Assembly: GCA_945873095.1 (NCBI GenBank) | Contig: CAMCBU010000006.1 | Span: 1-64,000, forward strand | Direction of reading: 5' to 3' | From: Klebsiella pneumoniae | GTDB lineage: Bacteria > Pseudomonadota > Gammaproteobacteria > Steroidobacterales > Steroidobacteraceae | DNA: 64,000 bases | Shown: piece after piece, positions 31,071 through 43,103 of the stretch | How the letters are laid out: the number at the start of each line of letters is the position of its first letter | How positions within the stretch are numbered: position 1 is the first letter of the stretch | Notes under the pieces: model-generated | The model's database searches: none | The model's input: only the letters and a program-made list of their open reading frames with translations | Told to the model about the DNA's origin: nothing | Program-made: the position numbers and the translations under genes

Positions 31071-32009
31071 TCAAAGAGTCAACGACGCACCGAAGGCCGT
31101 GCGATAGCGTGTCGCGAACTCCTCGCGAGAGAAACGATGGTTCTGCGTGCCATGCTGAGTGATCTTGAGCGAGCCCATCAGCGAGGCGATGCGTCCGGTC
31201 GTCTCCCAATCGAGCCCACGCTGCAAGCCGAACAGCAAGCCACCCCGATAGGCATCGCCACAACCGGTCGGGTCGGCGATCTTCTCTGGTGCCACCGCGG
31301 GGATCTCGATCATTTCGCCATCGGCGTGGATCTGCGAACCGGCCGCACCGCGGGTGACGATCAGCGCGGCCACCTTCGCCGCGATCTCCTCAAGCGACCA
31401 ACCGGTGCGCTCGACGAGCAGACTCGCCTCGTAATCATTGACCGCGACCCAACGCGACTGCCCGATGAGCGTGCGCAGGTCGTCGGGGCCGAGCAGCGTC
31501 ATGGCCTGCCCGGGATCAAAGATGAAGGGGATGCCGGCCGCCGCAAATTGCGCGGCATGCTCGCGCATGCCGAGATGACTCTCGGGCGCCACGATACCGA
31601 GGTCGATGCCGGCGTTCTTGGGGACCTTGTTGACGTGCGCATGATTCATGGCGCCCGGGTGAAAGGCTGTGATCTGGTTGTTGTCGGCGTCCGTCGTGAT
31701 GTAAGCCTGCGCGGTGTATTCATCCTCGAGCTGTCGGATGTGATCGAGCGCGAGACCGCAGTTCTGCATCCAAGCACGATACGGACCGAAATCCGTTCCG
31801 ACCGTCGCCATCACCTTGCCCTCACCGCCCAAGAGCTTGAGGTTGTAGGCGATGTTACCGGCGCAACCACCGAAGTTACGTCGTAACCCCGGCACGAGGA
31901 AAGCCACGTTCAACATGTGGATACGATCGGCGAGGATGTGATCTTTGAAGTGACCCTCGAAGACCATGACGGTGTCGTAGGCTACCGAACCACAGATGAG
32001 TGCCGTCAT
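31071..32009 (-). CDS. PfkB-family carbohydrate kinase (adenosine kinase-like)
   Basis: MTALICGSVAYDTVMVFEGHF; FGGCAGNIAYNLKLLGG; DPTGCGDAYRGGLLFGL. Confidence 0.9.
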   Translation of the reverse strand: MTALICGSVAYDTVMVFEGHFKDHILADRIHMLNVAFLVPGLRRNFGGCAGNIAYNLKLLGGEGKVMATVGTDFGPYRAWMQNCGLALDHIRQLEDEYTAQAYITTDADNNQITAFHPGAMNHAHVNKVPKNAGIDLGIVAPESHLGMREHAAQFAAAGIPFIFDPGQAMTLLGPDDLRTLIGQSRWVAVNDYEASLLVERTGWSLEEIAAKVAALIVTRGAAGSQIHADGEMIEIPAVAPEKIADPTGCGDAYRGGLLFGLQRGLDWETTGRIASLMGSLKITQHGTQNHRFSREEFATRYRTAFGASLTL

Positions 32010-32037
32010 GTCGAGTCTCCGTCCCGCTCTACGGGCA

Positions 32038-32421
32038 TCAATAATCGAATAGCACCAGTGCCCACACGACTGCGAGCAGGGCAAATGACGTGAACACCGC
32101 GGCCGAACCGATATCTTTGGCGAGACCCGAGAGGGCATGGCGCTCGAGACCGATGCGATCCACCGTCGCTTCGACTGCGCTGTTGAGCAGCTCGACGATC
32201 AGCACGATGAAGATCGGTCCGACCAACAGCGCCCGTTCGACGCCGTTCTCTCCAAGCCACAGCCCGAGCGGAAAGAGCATCACGCAGAGCGCGAGCTCCT
32301 GCCGAAAGGCGGCCTCTTCGCGGTACGCACCGACGAACCCCTTCCAGCTGTTGCCAAACGCGCGCAACAGTCGGATCAGGCCCGTCGGCTTCAGTCGATC
32401 GGTCGGTGTCGAGTTATTCAC
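32038..32421 (-). CDS. dgkA: Diacylglycerol kinase
   Basis: [52 protein letters not shown]. Confidence 0.95.
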   Translation of the reverse strand: MNNSTPTDRLKPTGLIRLLRAFGNSWKGFVGAYREEAAFRQELALCVMLFPLGLWLGENGVERALLVGPIFIVLIVELLNSAVEATVDRIGLERHALSGLAKDIGSAAVFTSFALLAVVWALVLFDY

Positions 32422-33905
32422 GCGGCAGAGTTTACCGACTTCCAAGTCAGATCTAGCTGTTTTGCAGCGCGAACGTCATCCAACCTTCGGACCGGCATGG
32501 TGTGCGGTGCCGTCTTCAGCGTGCTCGCATCGGCTTGCGCCTCGGCCAAGATGCTCGCCATCGCCGCGACGAAGCCATCGAGTGTTTCGCGGCTCTCGGT
32601 CTCGGTGGGCTCGATGAGCAAACACTCGGGTACGAGCAAGGGGAAGTAGGTGGTCGGCGCGTGGAAGCCGTAATCGAGCAGTCGCTTGGCGATATCCATC
32701 GCCGTGACGTTCAACTCCTTCGCTTGCCGCTTCATGGTCACGATGAACTCGTGGCTCGCGCGTCGCTCGGGGTAGGCCAGATCGAAACCCACCTGCCGCA
32801 ACCGCGCCATGACGTAGTTGGCGTTGAGCGTGGCGTACTCGCCGACACGACTCATGCCCTCACGACCCAACATGCGCATGTAGATGTAGGCACGCAACAA
32901 GACACCGGCATTACCCATGAAGGCCGACAACCGACCGATCGACTGCGGGCGATCCGCTTCGGAGAGCCAGCGGTACTGATCGCCCTCGCGTCCCACGATC
33001 GGCACCGGCAGGAAAGGCTCGAGTCGCGCGCTGACACCCACGGCACCGGCACCCGGTCCACCGCCACCGTGCGGCGTGGAGAAGGTCTTGTGCAAGTTCA
33101 TGTGGATGACATCGAAGCCCATGTCGCCCGGGCGAACCTTGCCGAGGATCGCATTCAGATTCGCGCCATCGTAGTAGAGCAAACCGCCGGCACCGTGCAC
33201 CAGCTTCGCCACTTGTTCGATCTTGCGCTCGAACACACCGAGCGTCGACGGATTGGTGAGCATGATGCCTGCGGTGTTGGGGCCCACGGCCTTCGCGAGC
33301 GCATCGAGATCGACGTCGCCCTGGGCATCGACCGGAATTTCTTTGACGATGCAGCCGCACATGGTCGCCGTCGCAGGATTCGTACCGTGCGCTGCCTCGG
33401 GCACGATGATCTCGTTACGGGCCAGATCACCGCGCGCGCGATGATAAGCGCGGATCATCGCCACACCCGCAAATTCGCCGTGCGCGCCGGCCATCGGGTT
33501 GAGCGATACCGCCTTCATACCGGTGACTTCCTTGAGCATTTCCTGCAACTCGAACATGCAGGAGAGGAAGCCTTGGCCTTGCGAATCCGGCGCGAGCGGA
33601 TGGCGCGCGAGGAACTCGGGGAGCATGGCGTATTGATTACAGGCCTTCGGGTTGTACTTCATCGTGCACGAACCGAGCGGGTAGAAATTCGTGTCGATGG
33701 AGAAGTTCAACTGCGAGAGTCGCGTGAAGTGACGCACGGCATCGAGCTCACTCACCTCCGGCAGCATCGGTGCCACGCGACGACGCAGCGCCGAGGGAAT
33801 CTTATCGGCGGCAGAGGCCACATCTGCACCCGGCGGCTGCTGCGCGTGGGCACTGCGACCCGCCCGTGAATATTCGAAAATCGATTTTTCGAGGATCTGG
33901 TTCAT
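32418..33905 (-). CDS. gcvPB: Glycine dehydrogenase (decarboxylating) subunit 2
   Basis: Start [68 protein letters not shown]. Confidence 0.97.
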   Translation of the reverse strand: MNQILEKSIFEYSRAGRSAHAQQPPGADVASAADKIPSALRRRVAPMLPEVSELDAVRHFTRLSQLNFSIDTNFYPLGSCTMKYNPKACNQYAMLPEFLARHPLAPDSQGQGFLSCMFELQEMLKEVTGMKAVSLNPMAGAHGEFAGVAMIRAYHRARGDLARNEIIVPEAAHGTNPATATMCGCIVKEIPVDAQGDVDLDALAKAVGPNTAGIMLTNPSTLGVFERKIEQVAKLVHGAGGLLYYDGANLNAILGKVRPGDMGFDVIHMNLHKTFSTPHGGGGPGAGAVGVSARLEPFLPVPIVGREGDQYRWLSEADRPQSIGRLSAFMGNAGVLLRAYIYMRMLGREGMSRVGEYATLNANYVMARLRQVGFDLAYPERRASHEFIVTMKRQAKELNVTAMDIAKRLLDYGFHAPTTYFPLLVPECLLIEPTETESRETLDGFVAAMASILAEAQADASTLKTAPHTMPVRRLDDVRAAKQLDLTWKSVNSAA

Positions 33906-33918
33906 GGCTTCGTTCTCC

Positions 33919-35292
33919 TTAAGCCGCACGCACCTTTTGCACGGCAGCGCCGAGCGCTGCGGCATAGCGGGCGAGATCGCCCGCCGTCTTGGTTTCGGTT
34001 GCACACACGAGTAGCGCCGAACCCAACTCCGGATAATCCCCGGAGAGATCGAAGCCGCCCAAGATGCCCTGGGTCTCGAGCTCACGCAGCACCGCTGAGG
34101 CCGGTCGATCGAGCAACAAAACCGCCTCGTGGAAACGCGGCCCCTTGAAGGCAGCACGTACCCCCTTCACTTGGGTGAGCGCCTCGACGAGTTCGTCACT
34201 GCGCTGCATCGAGGCGGCTGCGACTTTCGACAGACCCTGCGGTCCGATCAAGGTCATGTAGATCGTTGCCGCGGTCATCAGCAGGCCCTGATTGGTGCAG
34301 ATATTGGAAGTCGCCTTACCACGACGGATGTGCTGCTCGCGGGCCTGCAAGGTCAGCGTATAACCCGGCTTGCCATCGAGATCGACGGTGCGACCCACGA
34401 TACGGCCCGGCATCGAGCGCACATATTCCATGCGCGTCGTCATGAAGCCGAAGTACGGGCCACCCGACGAGAGCGGAACGCCGAGCGGTTGACCTTCACC
34501 GACACAAATATCGGCGCCGGTCTTGCCCCACTCCCCCGGCGGCTTCAACAACGCGAGCGAAGTCGGATTGACGACCGCGATGACGAGCATGCCCTGCTCG
34601 TGCGCCCAATCGGTCAACGCATCGACGTCCTCGAGTTGACCAAAGAAATTGGGTTGCTGGATGACCAGAGCCGCGATGTCTTCGCCCGCATAGGCGGCGA
34701 GTGCCGCGCGGTCGATGCAGCCGTCCTCGCGACGGTAAGCCACCGTCTCGAAACGCAGGCCTTGGTTGCCCGCGGTGCTGATCGCCACCCGCCGGTAGTT
34801 CGGATGTACCGTCTGCGGCACGAGTACCCGCAAGCTCTTGGACTTGCGATGGGCGCGCACGGCCATCAGCGCCGCCTCTGCCACGGCTGAGCCGCCGTCG
34901 TAAAGCGAGGCGTTCGAGACCTCCATGCCCGTGAGACTCGAAATCATCGTCTGGTATTCGTAGATCAACTGCAGCGTGCCCTGGCTCGCTTCGGCCTGGT
35001 AGGGCGTGTAAGCACTGTAGAACTCACCGCGCGTGGTGATCGTCCAGACGGCCGATGGGATGTGATGCTCGTAGGCACCGGCACCCAAGAACGACAACGG
35101 TCGACCGTCGAGTCGCGCGCGCTCGCTCATCAGTCGACCGATCTCCATCTCCGAGAGACCTTCGGGGATACCATCGAGACCTTGGATGCGCAGGCTTGCC
35201 GGAATCTCATCGAACAGCGCATCGATCGACGGCGCGCCGATGGTCACGAGCATCTCGCGTACATCCTGCTCCGTGTGCGGAATGAACGGCAT
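33919..35292 (-). CDS. gcvPA: Glycine dehydrogenase (decarboxylating) subunit 1
   Basis: [49 protein letters not shown]. Confidence 0.97.
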   Translation of the reverse strand: MPFIPHTEQDVREMLVTIGAPSIDALFDEIPASLRIQGLDGIPEGLSEMEIGRLMSERARLDGRPLSFLGAGAYEHHIPSAVWTITTRGEFYSAYTPYQAEASQGTLQLIYEYQTMISSLTGMEVSNASLYDGGSAVAEAALMAVRAHRKSKSLRVLVPQTVHPNYRRVAISTAGNQGLRFETVAYRREDGCIDRAALAAYAGEDIAALVIQQPNFFGQLEDVDALTDWAHEQGMLVIAVVNPTSLALLKPPGEWGKTGADICVGEGQPLGVPLSSGGPYFGFMTTRMEYVRSMPGRIVGRTVDLDGKPGYTLTLQAREQHIRRGKATSNICTNQGLLMTAATIYMTLIGPQGLSKVAAASMQRSDELVEALTQVKGVRAAFKGPRFHEAVLLLDRPASAVLRELETQGILGGFDLSGDYPELGSALLVCATETKTAGDLARYAAALGAAVQKVRAA

Positions 35293-35294
35293 GA

Positions 35295-35690
35295 TCAGCC
35301 CCCCTCGGCGGCCAGCACGGCCGAATAGGCGCTAGCGTCGAGCAGCGCATCGACGCCCGAGACGGCGGCCGGTTGCACGCGATAGAGCCAACCCTTGCCG
35401 TAGCAGTCTTCGTTGATGAGCTCCGGGCTGCCCGACAAAGACTCGTTGACCTCGACCACCGTGCCGGCCACCGGCGAGTAGACATCGCTCGCCGCCTTGA
35501 CCGACTCGACGACGGCGCAAGCGCCACCGATGGCGAGCGCCGTGCCGACTGGTGGCACATCGACGAACACGAGATCGCCGAGCGCGTGCTGCGCGTGATC
35601 GGTGATACCGACTTCGATGCGGCCATCCGGCAGCGAGCGGGCCCATTCGTGGGATTTGGCGTAGCGCAGATCGGCGAGAACTTGGCTCAT
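35295..35690 (-). CDS. gcvH: Glycine cleavage system H protein
   Basis: [38 protein letters not shown]; lipoylation region [15 protein letters not shown]. Confidence 0.97.
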   Translation of the reverse strand: MSQVLADLRYAKSHEWARSLPDGRIEVGITDHAQHALGDLVFVDVPPVGTALAIGGACAVVESVKAASDVYSPVAGTVVEVNESLSGSPELINEDCYGKGWLYRVQPAAVSGVDALLDASAYSAVLAAEGG

Positions 35691-35701
35691 GGGGATACTC
35701 C

Positions 35702-36802
35702 TCAAAGGCTGATGAGAGCGCGTCCGTGACGAACGAAAGGCAACTTCACGACCCGGGCGGCGAGCAACTTGCCGCGGATGTCGACTTGTACGGTCTCGCC
35801 GGTGGCACGCGGCACACGGGCGAAGGCGACGGAGCGCTCGAGCGTCGGCGCGAAGGTGCCGCTCGTCACCTCGCCTTCGCCCACGCCGGGCACCACCACC
35901 TTTTGATGCGAACGCAACACGCCGCGATCCTCGAGCAGCAAGCCGACGAGTTTCAGCGGCGAACCACCGGACTGGCGGATGGCCTCGAGCGCTGCACGCC
36001 CGACGAAATCACGCTCGGGGGGCTCGAAGGCGACGGTCCAAGCGAGACCCGACTCGAGCGGATGGCGAGTCTCGTCCATGTCGTTGCCATAGAGATTCAT
36101 GCCCGCCTCGAGACGCAACGTGTCGCGCGCGCCGAGACCGCAGCTCGCGACACCGGCCGCGTTGAGCGCTCGCCACACGGACTCGGCCTCGGCGGCGGGA
36201 ATCACGACTTCGAAACCATCTTCACCGGTGTAGCCGGTGCGCGCGACGAACCACGCACCGCATTCGGTGCCAAAGAAAGGCTCGAGCAACAGCGCGCGCG
36301 CGCGATCCTCGGGCTCTAGCAACTCCGCCACCGCCGCACGCGCCTTCGGACCTTGTACGGCAATCATGGCAAGGTCCGTACGCTCGAGGATCTCGATGTC
36401 GAGACCCCAATCGGCCGCACACCGACGCATCCAGGCGAGGTCGTGATCCCGCGTACCCGCATTGACGACGATTCGGAAATGACTCTCGGTCAAAAAATAG
36501 ATGATCAGATCGTCGATCACACCGCCCGTGGCGTTGAGCATGCAGCTGTAGAGCGCTTTGCCCGCGATGCGCAATTTACCGACATCGTTCGCCACGAGGC
36601 GCAGCAGAAAGGCACGCGTGGCAGCCCCACGCAGATCGACGACACACATATGGGAGACATCGAACATGCCGGCATCGCGCCGCACATGATGATGCTCCTC
36701 GATTTGCGAGCCGTAGTTGACTGGCATATCCCAGCCGCCGAAGTCGACCATGCGCGCGCCTTGCGCGACATGCAGATCGTATAGCGGTGTCTTGCGTCCC
36801 AT
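35702..36802 (-). CDS. gcvT: Glycine cleavage system aminomethyltransferase T
   Basis: Start [37 protein letters not shown]. Confidence 0.97.
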   Translation of the reverse strand: MGRKTPLYDLHVAQGARMVDFGGWDMPVNYGSQIEEHHHVRRDAGMFDVSHMCVVDLRGAATRAFLLRLVANDVGKLRIAGKALYSCMLNATGGVIDDLIIYFLTESHFRIVVNAGTRDHDLAWMRRCAADWGLDIEILERTDLAMIAVQGPKARAAVAELLEPEDRARALLLEPFFGTECGAWFVARTGYTGEDGFEVVIPAAEAESVWRALNAAGVASCGLGARDTLRLEAGMNLYGNDMDETRHPLESGLAWTVAFEPPERDFVGRAALEAIRQSGGSPLKLVGLLLEDRGVLRSHQKVVVPGVGEGEVTSGTFAPTLERSVAFARVPRATGETVQVDIRGKLLAARVVKLPFVRHGRALISL

Positions 36803-36834
36803 GCTCTGCGCCCTCCCCGAGCCGACCGGCCCAG

Positions 36835-36874
36835 GCCCAAAAAACCTAGGCCAAAAAACCGAGGCCAAAAAAAA
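36835..36874. repeat. Short A6-tract repeats AAAAAACCTAGGCC / AAAAAACCGAGGCC / AAAAAAAAG
   Basis: Read directly; ~14-nt units downstream of the riboswitch terminator. Confidence 0.85.
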
Positions 36875-36904
36875 GAGCGGCGGAGGCCTATCGACCTCCG
36901 CCGC
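36867..36904 (-). terminator. Rho-independent terminator between riboswitch and gcvT (likely expression platform)
   Basis: Minus strand: perfect 10-bp stem GCGGCGGAGG/CCTCCGCCGC, 8-nt loop, then a U-rich tract (A8 on + strand). Confidence 0.85.
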
Positions 36905-37100
36905 CCCTCTGTCCTTGAACCTGAGAGATCGGGTACTTGCCGTACCGCTCCCCTTCGGTGGGCTCCCGGTGGGGAGCCGCTCTCCAGAATTCGCCTGCGA
37001 CCTGCCGTTCTTTTGCCTGAGCGTTTCCGGGCGGAAACTTGCGCCTTCGGCGTCCGAAGCCGCCCTAACGGGGCGCTCGAATCTCTCCGGCGAGGTCTGA
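36903..37100 (-). promoter_or_regulatory. Tandem glycine riboswitch (two gcvT-element aptamers)
   Basis: Minus strand: CCGGAGAGATTCGAGCG...CTCAGGCAAAAGAACGGCAGG...CTGGAGAGCGG...ATCTCTCAGGTTCAAGGACAGAGGGG directly upstream of gcvT. Confidence 0.95.
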
Positions 37101-37187
37101 TAACGCGAACGGGCGTAATCATAGCAGCCCGCACGATCGCGCGGCGTCTGACTTACACTGTCCATACGTCCTGACAGGAGCCCCCCG

Positions 37188-38968
37188 ATGCCGTCCAACT
37201 TGCGGTCCCGACTCTCGACCCTGAAGTTACTTCCGGTCGTCGCCTTGAGTCTGCTCACGATGCCTATGGGTATGACAGCCGAGCCCGCCTCGCCGTCCCT
37301 GTCGGCTTTGTTCGAGCGCACTTGGGAGGCGGAACTCGCGGCCGATCCGCAAAGCGCGACCTATCTCGGCGACACCCGTTACAACGACCGCTGGACCGAC
37401 CTGTCGATCGCCGCGATCGAGCAGCGGGTAGCCGCGGATCGCGCCACCCTCGAGTCACTCAAAGCGATTCCGCGGGACACCCTCACACCCGCCGAGCAGC
37501 TCGATTACGATCTTTTCGAACGCGAGTACCGGCAGCGCCTGGCCACCGCACCGTTCAAGCCGTGGCTTTATCGCATCGATCATCAAGGCGGCATCCAGAC
37601 GCTGTCGGAAATCACCGAGCTGCTGCCCTTCCAGTCGGTCAAGGACTACGAAGATTGGATTGCGCGCCTCAACGGGATCGGCACGCTCATCGATCAACAC
37701 ATCGCGCTGCTCGATCTCGCCGTTCGCGAGGGGCGCACGCAACCGCGCGTGATCATGCAAAGAATTCCGGCACAGCTCGCCTTGCAAAACGTGTCCAAGC
37801 CCGAGGACAGCCCGTTCTATGCGCCTTTCGGTCGCTTCCCAGACCATCTCGATCCCGCTAGCCGGGCACGCCTGAAGGCCGCCGGTCTGCGCGCCATCGA
37901 GACCGTCGTGCTGCCCGCCTATCGGCGTTTCACGACGGCATTCGAGCAACGCTACCTACCGGCCACACGTGACAGCGTCGGCATCTCGGCGACCCCCGCG
38001 GGTGCCGATTTCTACCGCGAACGCATCGCCTATCACACCACGAGCAGCGCGCTGACCGCGGAGGAAATTCACGCCATCGGCCTGTCCGAAGTTGCACGGA
38101 TTCGCAGCGAGATGCTCGCGATCAAAGATCGCGTCGGCTTCAAAGGTAGCTTGCAAGAGTTTTTCGTCTTCCTGCGTACCGACCCACAGTTCTATCACCC
38201 GACACCGGAAGCCTTGTTCGAGGCCTATCAAGCCGTCTCGAAGCGGATCGACCCTGGTCTCGTCAGACTCTTTGGCAAACTGCCACGCACTCCCTATGGT
38301 GTGCGCGCGATCCCTCGCACCAGCGCGCCGAACACCACCACCGCCTATTACCAGCCGCCGGCAGCCGATGGCACGCGACCGGGCTTTTACTACGTCAATC
38401 TGTATCGCCCCGAGGTGCGTCCCAAATACGAAATGGAAGTCTTGTCGGTGCACGAGGCGGTACCAGGACATCACTTGCAGATTGCGCTCGCCATGGAACA
38501 GGCGTCGATGCCGCAGTTCCGTCGTAACGCCGGCTACACGGCCTACGTCGAAGGCTGGGCGCTCTACTCCGAGAGCCTCGGGGAAGAGCTCGGTCTCTAC
38601 CAAGACCCTTACTCGAAGTTCGGGCAATTGACCTATGACATGTGGCGTGCCGTACGACTCGTGGTTGACACTGGGCTGCATTCGAAAGGCTGGAGTCGCG
38701 AACAGGCGATCGAGTTTTTCAAGAACAACGCGGCCAAGACCGAAGCCGACATCATCAATGAAATCGATCGCTACATCGCCTGGCCGGGCCAGGCACTGGC
38801 CTACAAAATTGGACAGCTGCGCATCCAGTCGCTGCGGCGCGAAGCTGAGCGGCAGCTTGGTGATCGTTTCGACATCCGCGCCTTTCATGATGTGGTGCTC
38901 GAGACCGGGGCCGTGCCACTCGATGTCATGGAGGGTAAAGTGCGCGCTTGGATAACGAGGCAGGCACG

Positions 38969-38972
<4 letters not shown>
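37188..38972 (+). CDS. DUF885 domain-containing protein with signal peptide
   Basis: [24 protein letters not shown] (HExxxGHH-like), [23 protein letters not shown]. Confidence 0.92.
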
Positions 38973-40188
<1,216 letters not shown>

Positions 40189-40192
<4 letters not shown>

Positions 40193-40542
40193 GTCGTGAC
40201 GAGTCGCAAAAAAATTCCTTGGCCGCCAAGAGATGCCTGCCCTGTGAAGGTGGCGTTCCGGCGCTCAGTCGCCCCGAGTGTGAGCGCCTGCTTGCACAAC
40301 TCGCATCGGATTGGCGTCTGTCGCCCGATGGTACGGAGCTGCAACGCGAGCTCGTGTTCAAGGATTTCTTTCGCACCATGAGCTTCGTCAACGCGCTGGC
40401 CCATGTCGCCAATGCCGAAGATCATCATCCGGATCTCGCCATCGGCTACAACTATTGCCGCATCCGCTACACCACCCATGCGATTGGTGGGCTATCGGAA
40501 AACGATTTCATCTGCGCCGCCAAAATCGACGCGCTAGGCTGA
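40189..40542 (+). CDS. phhB: 4a-hydroxytetrahydrobiopterin dehydratase
   Basis: [57 protein letters not shown]. Confidence 0.93.
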
Positions 40543-40578
40543 CCGCCTGCGATCGCCCTGTATCGACGCCAACCTCGG

Positions 40579-41844
40579 CTAGGCGCTGCGCCTCGCAAAG
40601 CGCGGCAGTTCACCCTCGAGCCCGAGCGCTCGCAGCGCAAACGGTCGACGTAGCGTTGCATTGCGTCCAATCAGACTCATCCCGCGCTCGGCCAGCGCAC
40701 CGATCGCCCCGCCGCCAAACGCGAGGTAGCGGTTGATGCCATCCAACGCGAAACTCATCAGTTCATTCTCACTCTTGCGCCAACGCTCGTAGCGGCGTAA
40801 CGCAAGACTGGCACCCGGTGATTCACCGCGCGCGATCGCCCACTCGATCACCTCGGCCAAACTCGCTGCGTCGAGCAAACCGAGATTCACGCCCTGCCCC
40901 GCCAAGGGGTGGATGATGTGCGCCGCATCGCCGATCAAGGCGCAGCGCTCGCGCGTGTAGCGCTCGGCATTGACGCGACGCAGCGGAAAGCTGCGACGCT
41001 CGCTAGCGAGTCGCAAGTCACCGAGCACGCGATCACTCGCTTCGGTCACGGCTCGATTGAATTCATCGTCACTCGCGGCCAGCAAGCCCTCCGCTTTCGC
41101 GCGCGGCAACGACCACACCAACGAACACTCGCAGGTGGCCAGTGGCAGCAAAGCGAGCGTTCCATCACCCAGAAATCGCTGCCACGCCGTGTTTTCATGC
41201 GGAGCCTCGCACGCGAGATTGGCGACGATCGCCAGCTGCCCGTAATCCTGCGACTCGATACCGAGTCCGGCCATGCGGCGCACCATCGAACGCGCGCCAT
41301 CTGCACCGATGACCAAGCGAGTCGTTACCGATTCAGTCGCCGTCCGGAGCGCCACGGCATCGGGCAAAAAATTCAACCGCTGCACGGACTCTTCCCGCAG
41401 CACACCGCCTGCCGCCTCGAACGCAGCGAGTGCGGCGCGCTGCAAAGCGCCGTTACCGACGATGTACCCGAGATTGGGTTCGGCCAGCTCCGCCGCCTCG
41501 AAACGCAAACTGCCGTCACCGCGCGGCGGAGCGCTCGCGGGCCAGACGTGCATGCGCTCGTAGGCCGACAACGCCCGAGGTTGCGCGGCTAGTGCCGACC
41601 AGACACCGGCATGCTGCAAGATGCGCTCGCTCGCTCGCGAGATCGCGAACACGCGCAGATCCGCGAGGTCCTGCGCGGGTGGCGTCGGCCACTCGCGCGA
41701 AGGAACGTCGCGCTCGAGCAGCAAAACGCGGCCGGCACGACAAAGCCCGGCGCGCAGCAGCAGCGCACCTTGCGCCGCACCGACGGGACCGCCGCCCACG
41801 ATGGCGACATCGAAATCCGTCTCGCCAGCGATGCCCGCACTCAC
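40579..41844 (-). CDS. ubiI: UbiH/UbiF/VisC family FAD-dependent ubiquinone hydroxylase (UbiI-like), GTG start overlapping upstream stop
   Basis: DFDVAIVGGGPVGAAQGALL; ALIGDAAHIIHPLAGQGVNLGLLDAASL. Confidence 0.85.
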   Translation of the reverse strand: MSAGIAGETDFDVAIVGGGPVGAAQGALLLRAGLCRAGRVLLLERDVPSREWPTPPAQDLADLRVFAISRASERILQHAGVWSALAAQPRALSAYERMHVWPASAPPRGDGSLRFEAAELAEPNLGYIVGNGALQRAALAAFEAAGGVLREESVQRLNFLPDAVALRTATESVTTRLVIGADGARSMVRRMAGLGIESQDYGQLAIVANLACEAPHENTAWQRFLGDGTLALLPLATCECSLVWSLPRAKAEGLLAASDDEFNRAVTEASDRVLGDLRLASERRSFPLRRVNAERYTRERCALIGDAAHIIHPLAGQGVNLGLLDAASLAEVIEWAIARGESPGASLALRRYERWRKSENELMSFALDGINRYLAFGGGAIGALAERGMSLIGRNATLRRPFALRALGLEGELPRFARRSA

Positions 41845-43100
41845 AGCGGCAAGCCGCGCGCGAGGCGCGGGGTACGACCCGCGAACCCCCAACTCAAGCG
41901 CGACATCGCCTGTTTCGCTGTGGGCGACAGATCGAACAACCATAAACCGACATCACGCATCAAAGGCACACCGGGACGCTGATCGCCGAAGAGTTTCACG
42001 AGTCGATCGGTGAAGTCGATGATGCCGTCGCGATCGGCGCTGCGTCGCCGCGCGAACTCGGCGAGCAGTGTTGCCGAGCCCACATCGACACCGCACCCAT
42101 CGCGCCTCGCATCGGTCAGCGCACCCATCAATATCTCAGCGAGCGTCACCGCATCGCGCAGACCCAAATTGAAGCCTTGACCGGCGACCGGGTGCAACGC
42201 TTGCGCGGCGTTACCGATGAGCACGCAGCGATCGGCCGTGACCGCAGCCGAACGGGTCAAGCGCAGCGGGTACGCCTGCCGCCGACCGACGCGCAGCAAA
42301 CGACCGATACGCCAACCGAAGGCCGACTGCAGGCGCGCGAGGTAATCGGCATCCGAGAGGGCGAGAACTTCCTCGGCCGCACTCGGCGACAACGTCCACA
42401 CGATCCCATAGTGCCCATCGTACAAGGGCAATACCGCGAACGGCCCCGACGGCGTGAAACGCTCGTACGCCGTGCCATCGGCAGGTCTCGAGCTGGCGAC
42501 GTGCGCCACGATCGCGACCTGCTGATAATCCTCGACGTTCGCCTCAAGCCGAGCCGCGCTGCGGACCAAAGAATTCGCCCCATCGGCCGCCACCACGAGT
42601 CGCGCCCGCAGTGGCCGCTCGCTAGGCTCGGTGTGAAGTACGACTCCCTCGTCGTCAAAGGCCACCGCGGTACAGCGGGCCGGCATGCGGCGCTCGAGAC
42701 TCGCCTGCTCCGCGAGTGCCGCAGTCAAAACGCGCCCCATCGCGCGATTGGTGATGACGTATCCAAACGCGTCGATGTCGTGCTCGCGCGAATCGAGTCG
42801 GGCGAAACCGGCACGACCTGCATCCGAGACGTGGATTTCCCGAATCGGCGCGGCCTCGGTGGCCATCGCAGACCAGACACCGAGTGACTCGAACACCCGT
42901 CGTGTGCCATTGCCGAGTGCGGTGGTCCGATCATCGAAACTCGGTTGGGCGGTGGCATCGGGTGCCACGCCCTCGATCAGCGCGATGCGCAAATCGGTCG
43001 GCCGCAGCGCGAGTGCCAAACTCGCACCGACGAGCCCACCGCCCACGATCGCCAGATCGACCTCGAGGTGCTCGCTCACTGCATGATCCTCACGCCGCAC
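41841..43100 (-). CDS. ubiH: 2-octaprenyl-6-methoxyphenyl hydroxylase, UbiH-like
   Basis: VDLAIVGGGLVGASLALAL; CVLIGNAAQALHPVAGQGFNLGLRDAVTLAE. Confidence 0.87.
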   Translation of the reverse strand: MRREDHAVSEHLEVDLAIVGGGLVGASLALALRPTDLRIALIEGVAPDATAQPSFDDRTTALGNGTRRVFESLGVWSAMATEAAPIREIHVSDAGRAGFARLDSREHDIDAFGYVITNRAMGRVLTAALAEQASLERRMPARCTAVAFDDEGVVLHTEPSERPLRARLVVAADGANSLVRSAARLEANVEDYQQVAIVAHVASSRPADGTAYERFTPSGPFAVLPLYDGHYGIVWTLSPSAAEEVLALSDADYLARLQSAFGWRIGRLLRVGRRQAYPLRLTRSAAVTADRCVLIGNAAQALHPVAGQGFNLGLRDAVTLAEILMGALTDARRDGCGVDVGSATLLAEFARRRSADRDGIIDFTDRLVKLFGDQRPGVPLMRDVGLWLFDLSPTAKQAMSRLSWGFAGRTPRLARGLPL

Positions 43101-43103
43101 TCA

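Noticed and set aside
32502-33869. 455-aa ORF on + strand
   Set aside because: Antisense shadow of gcvPB, which has clear catalytic motifs
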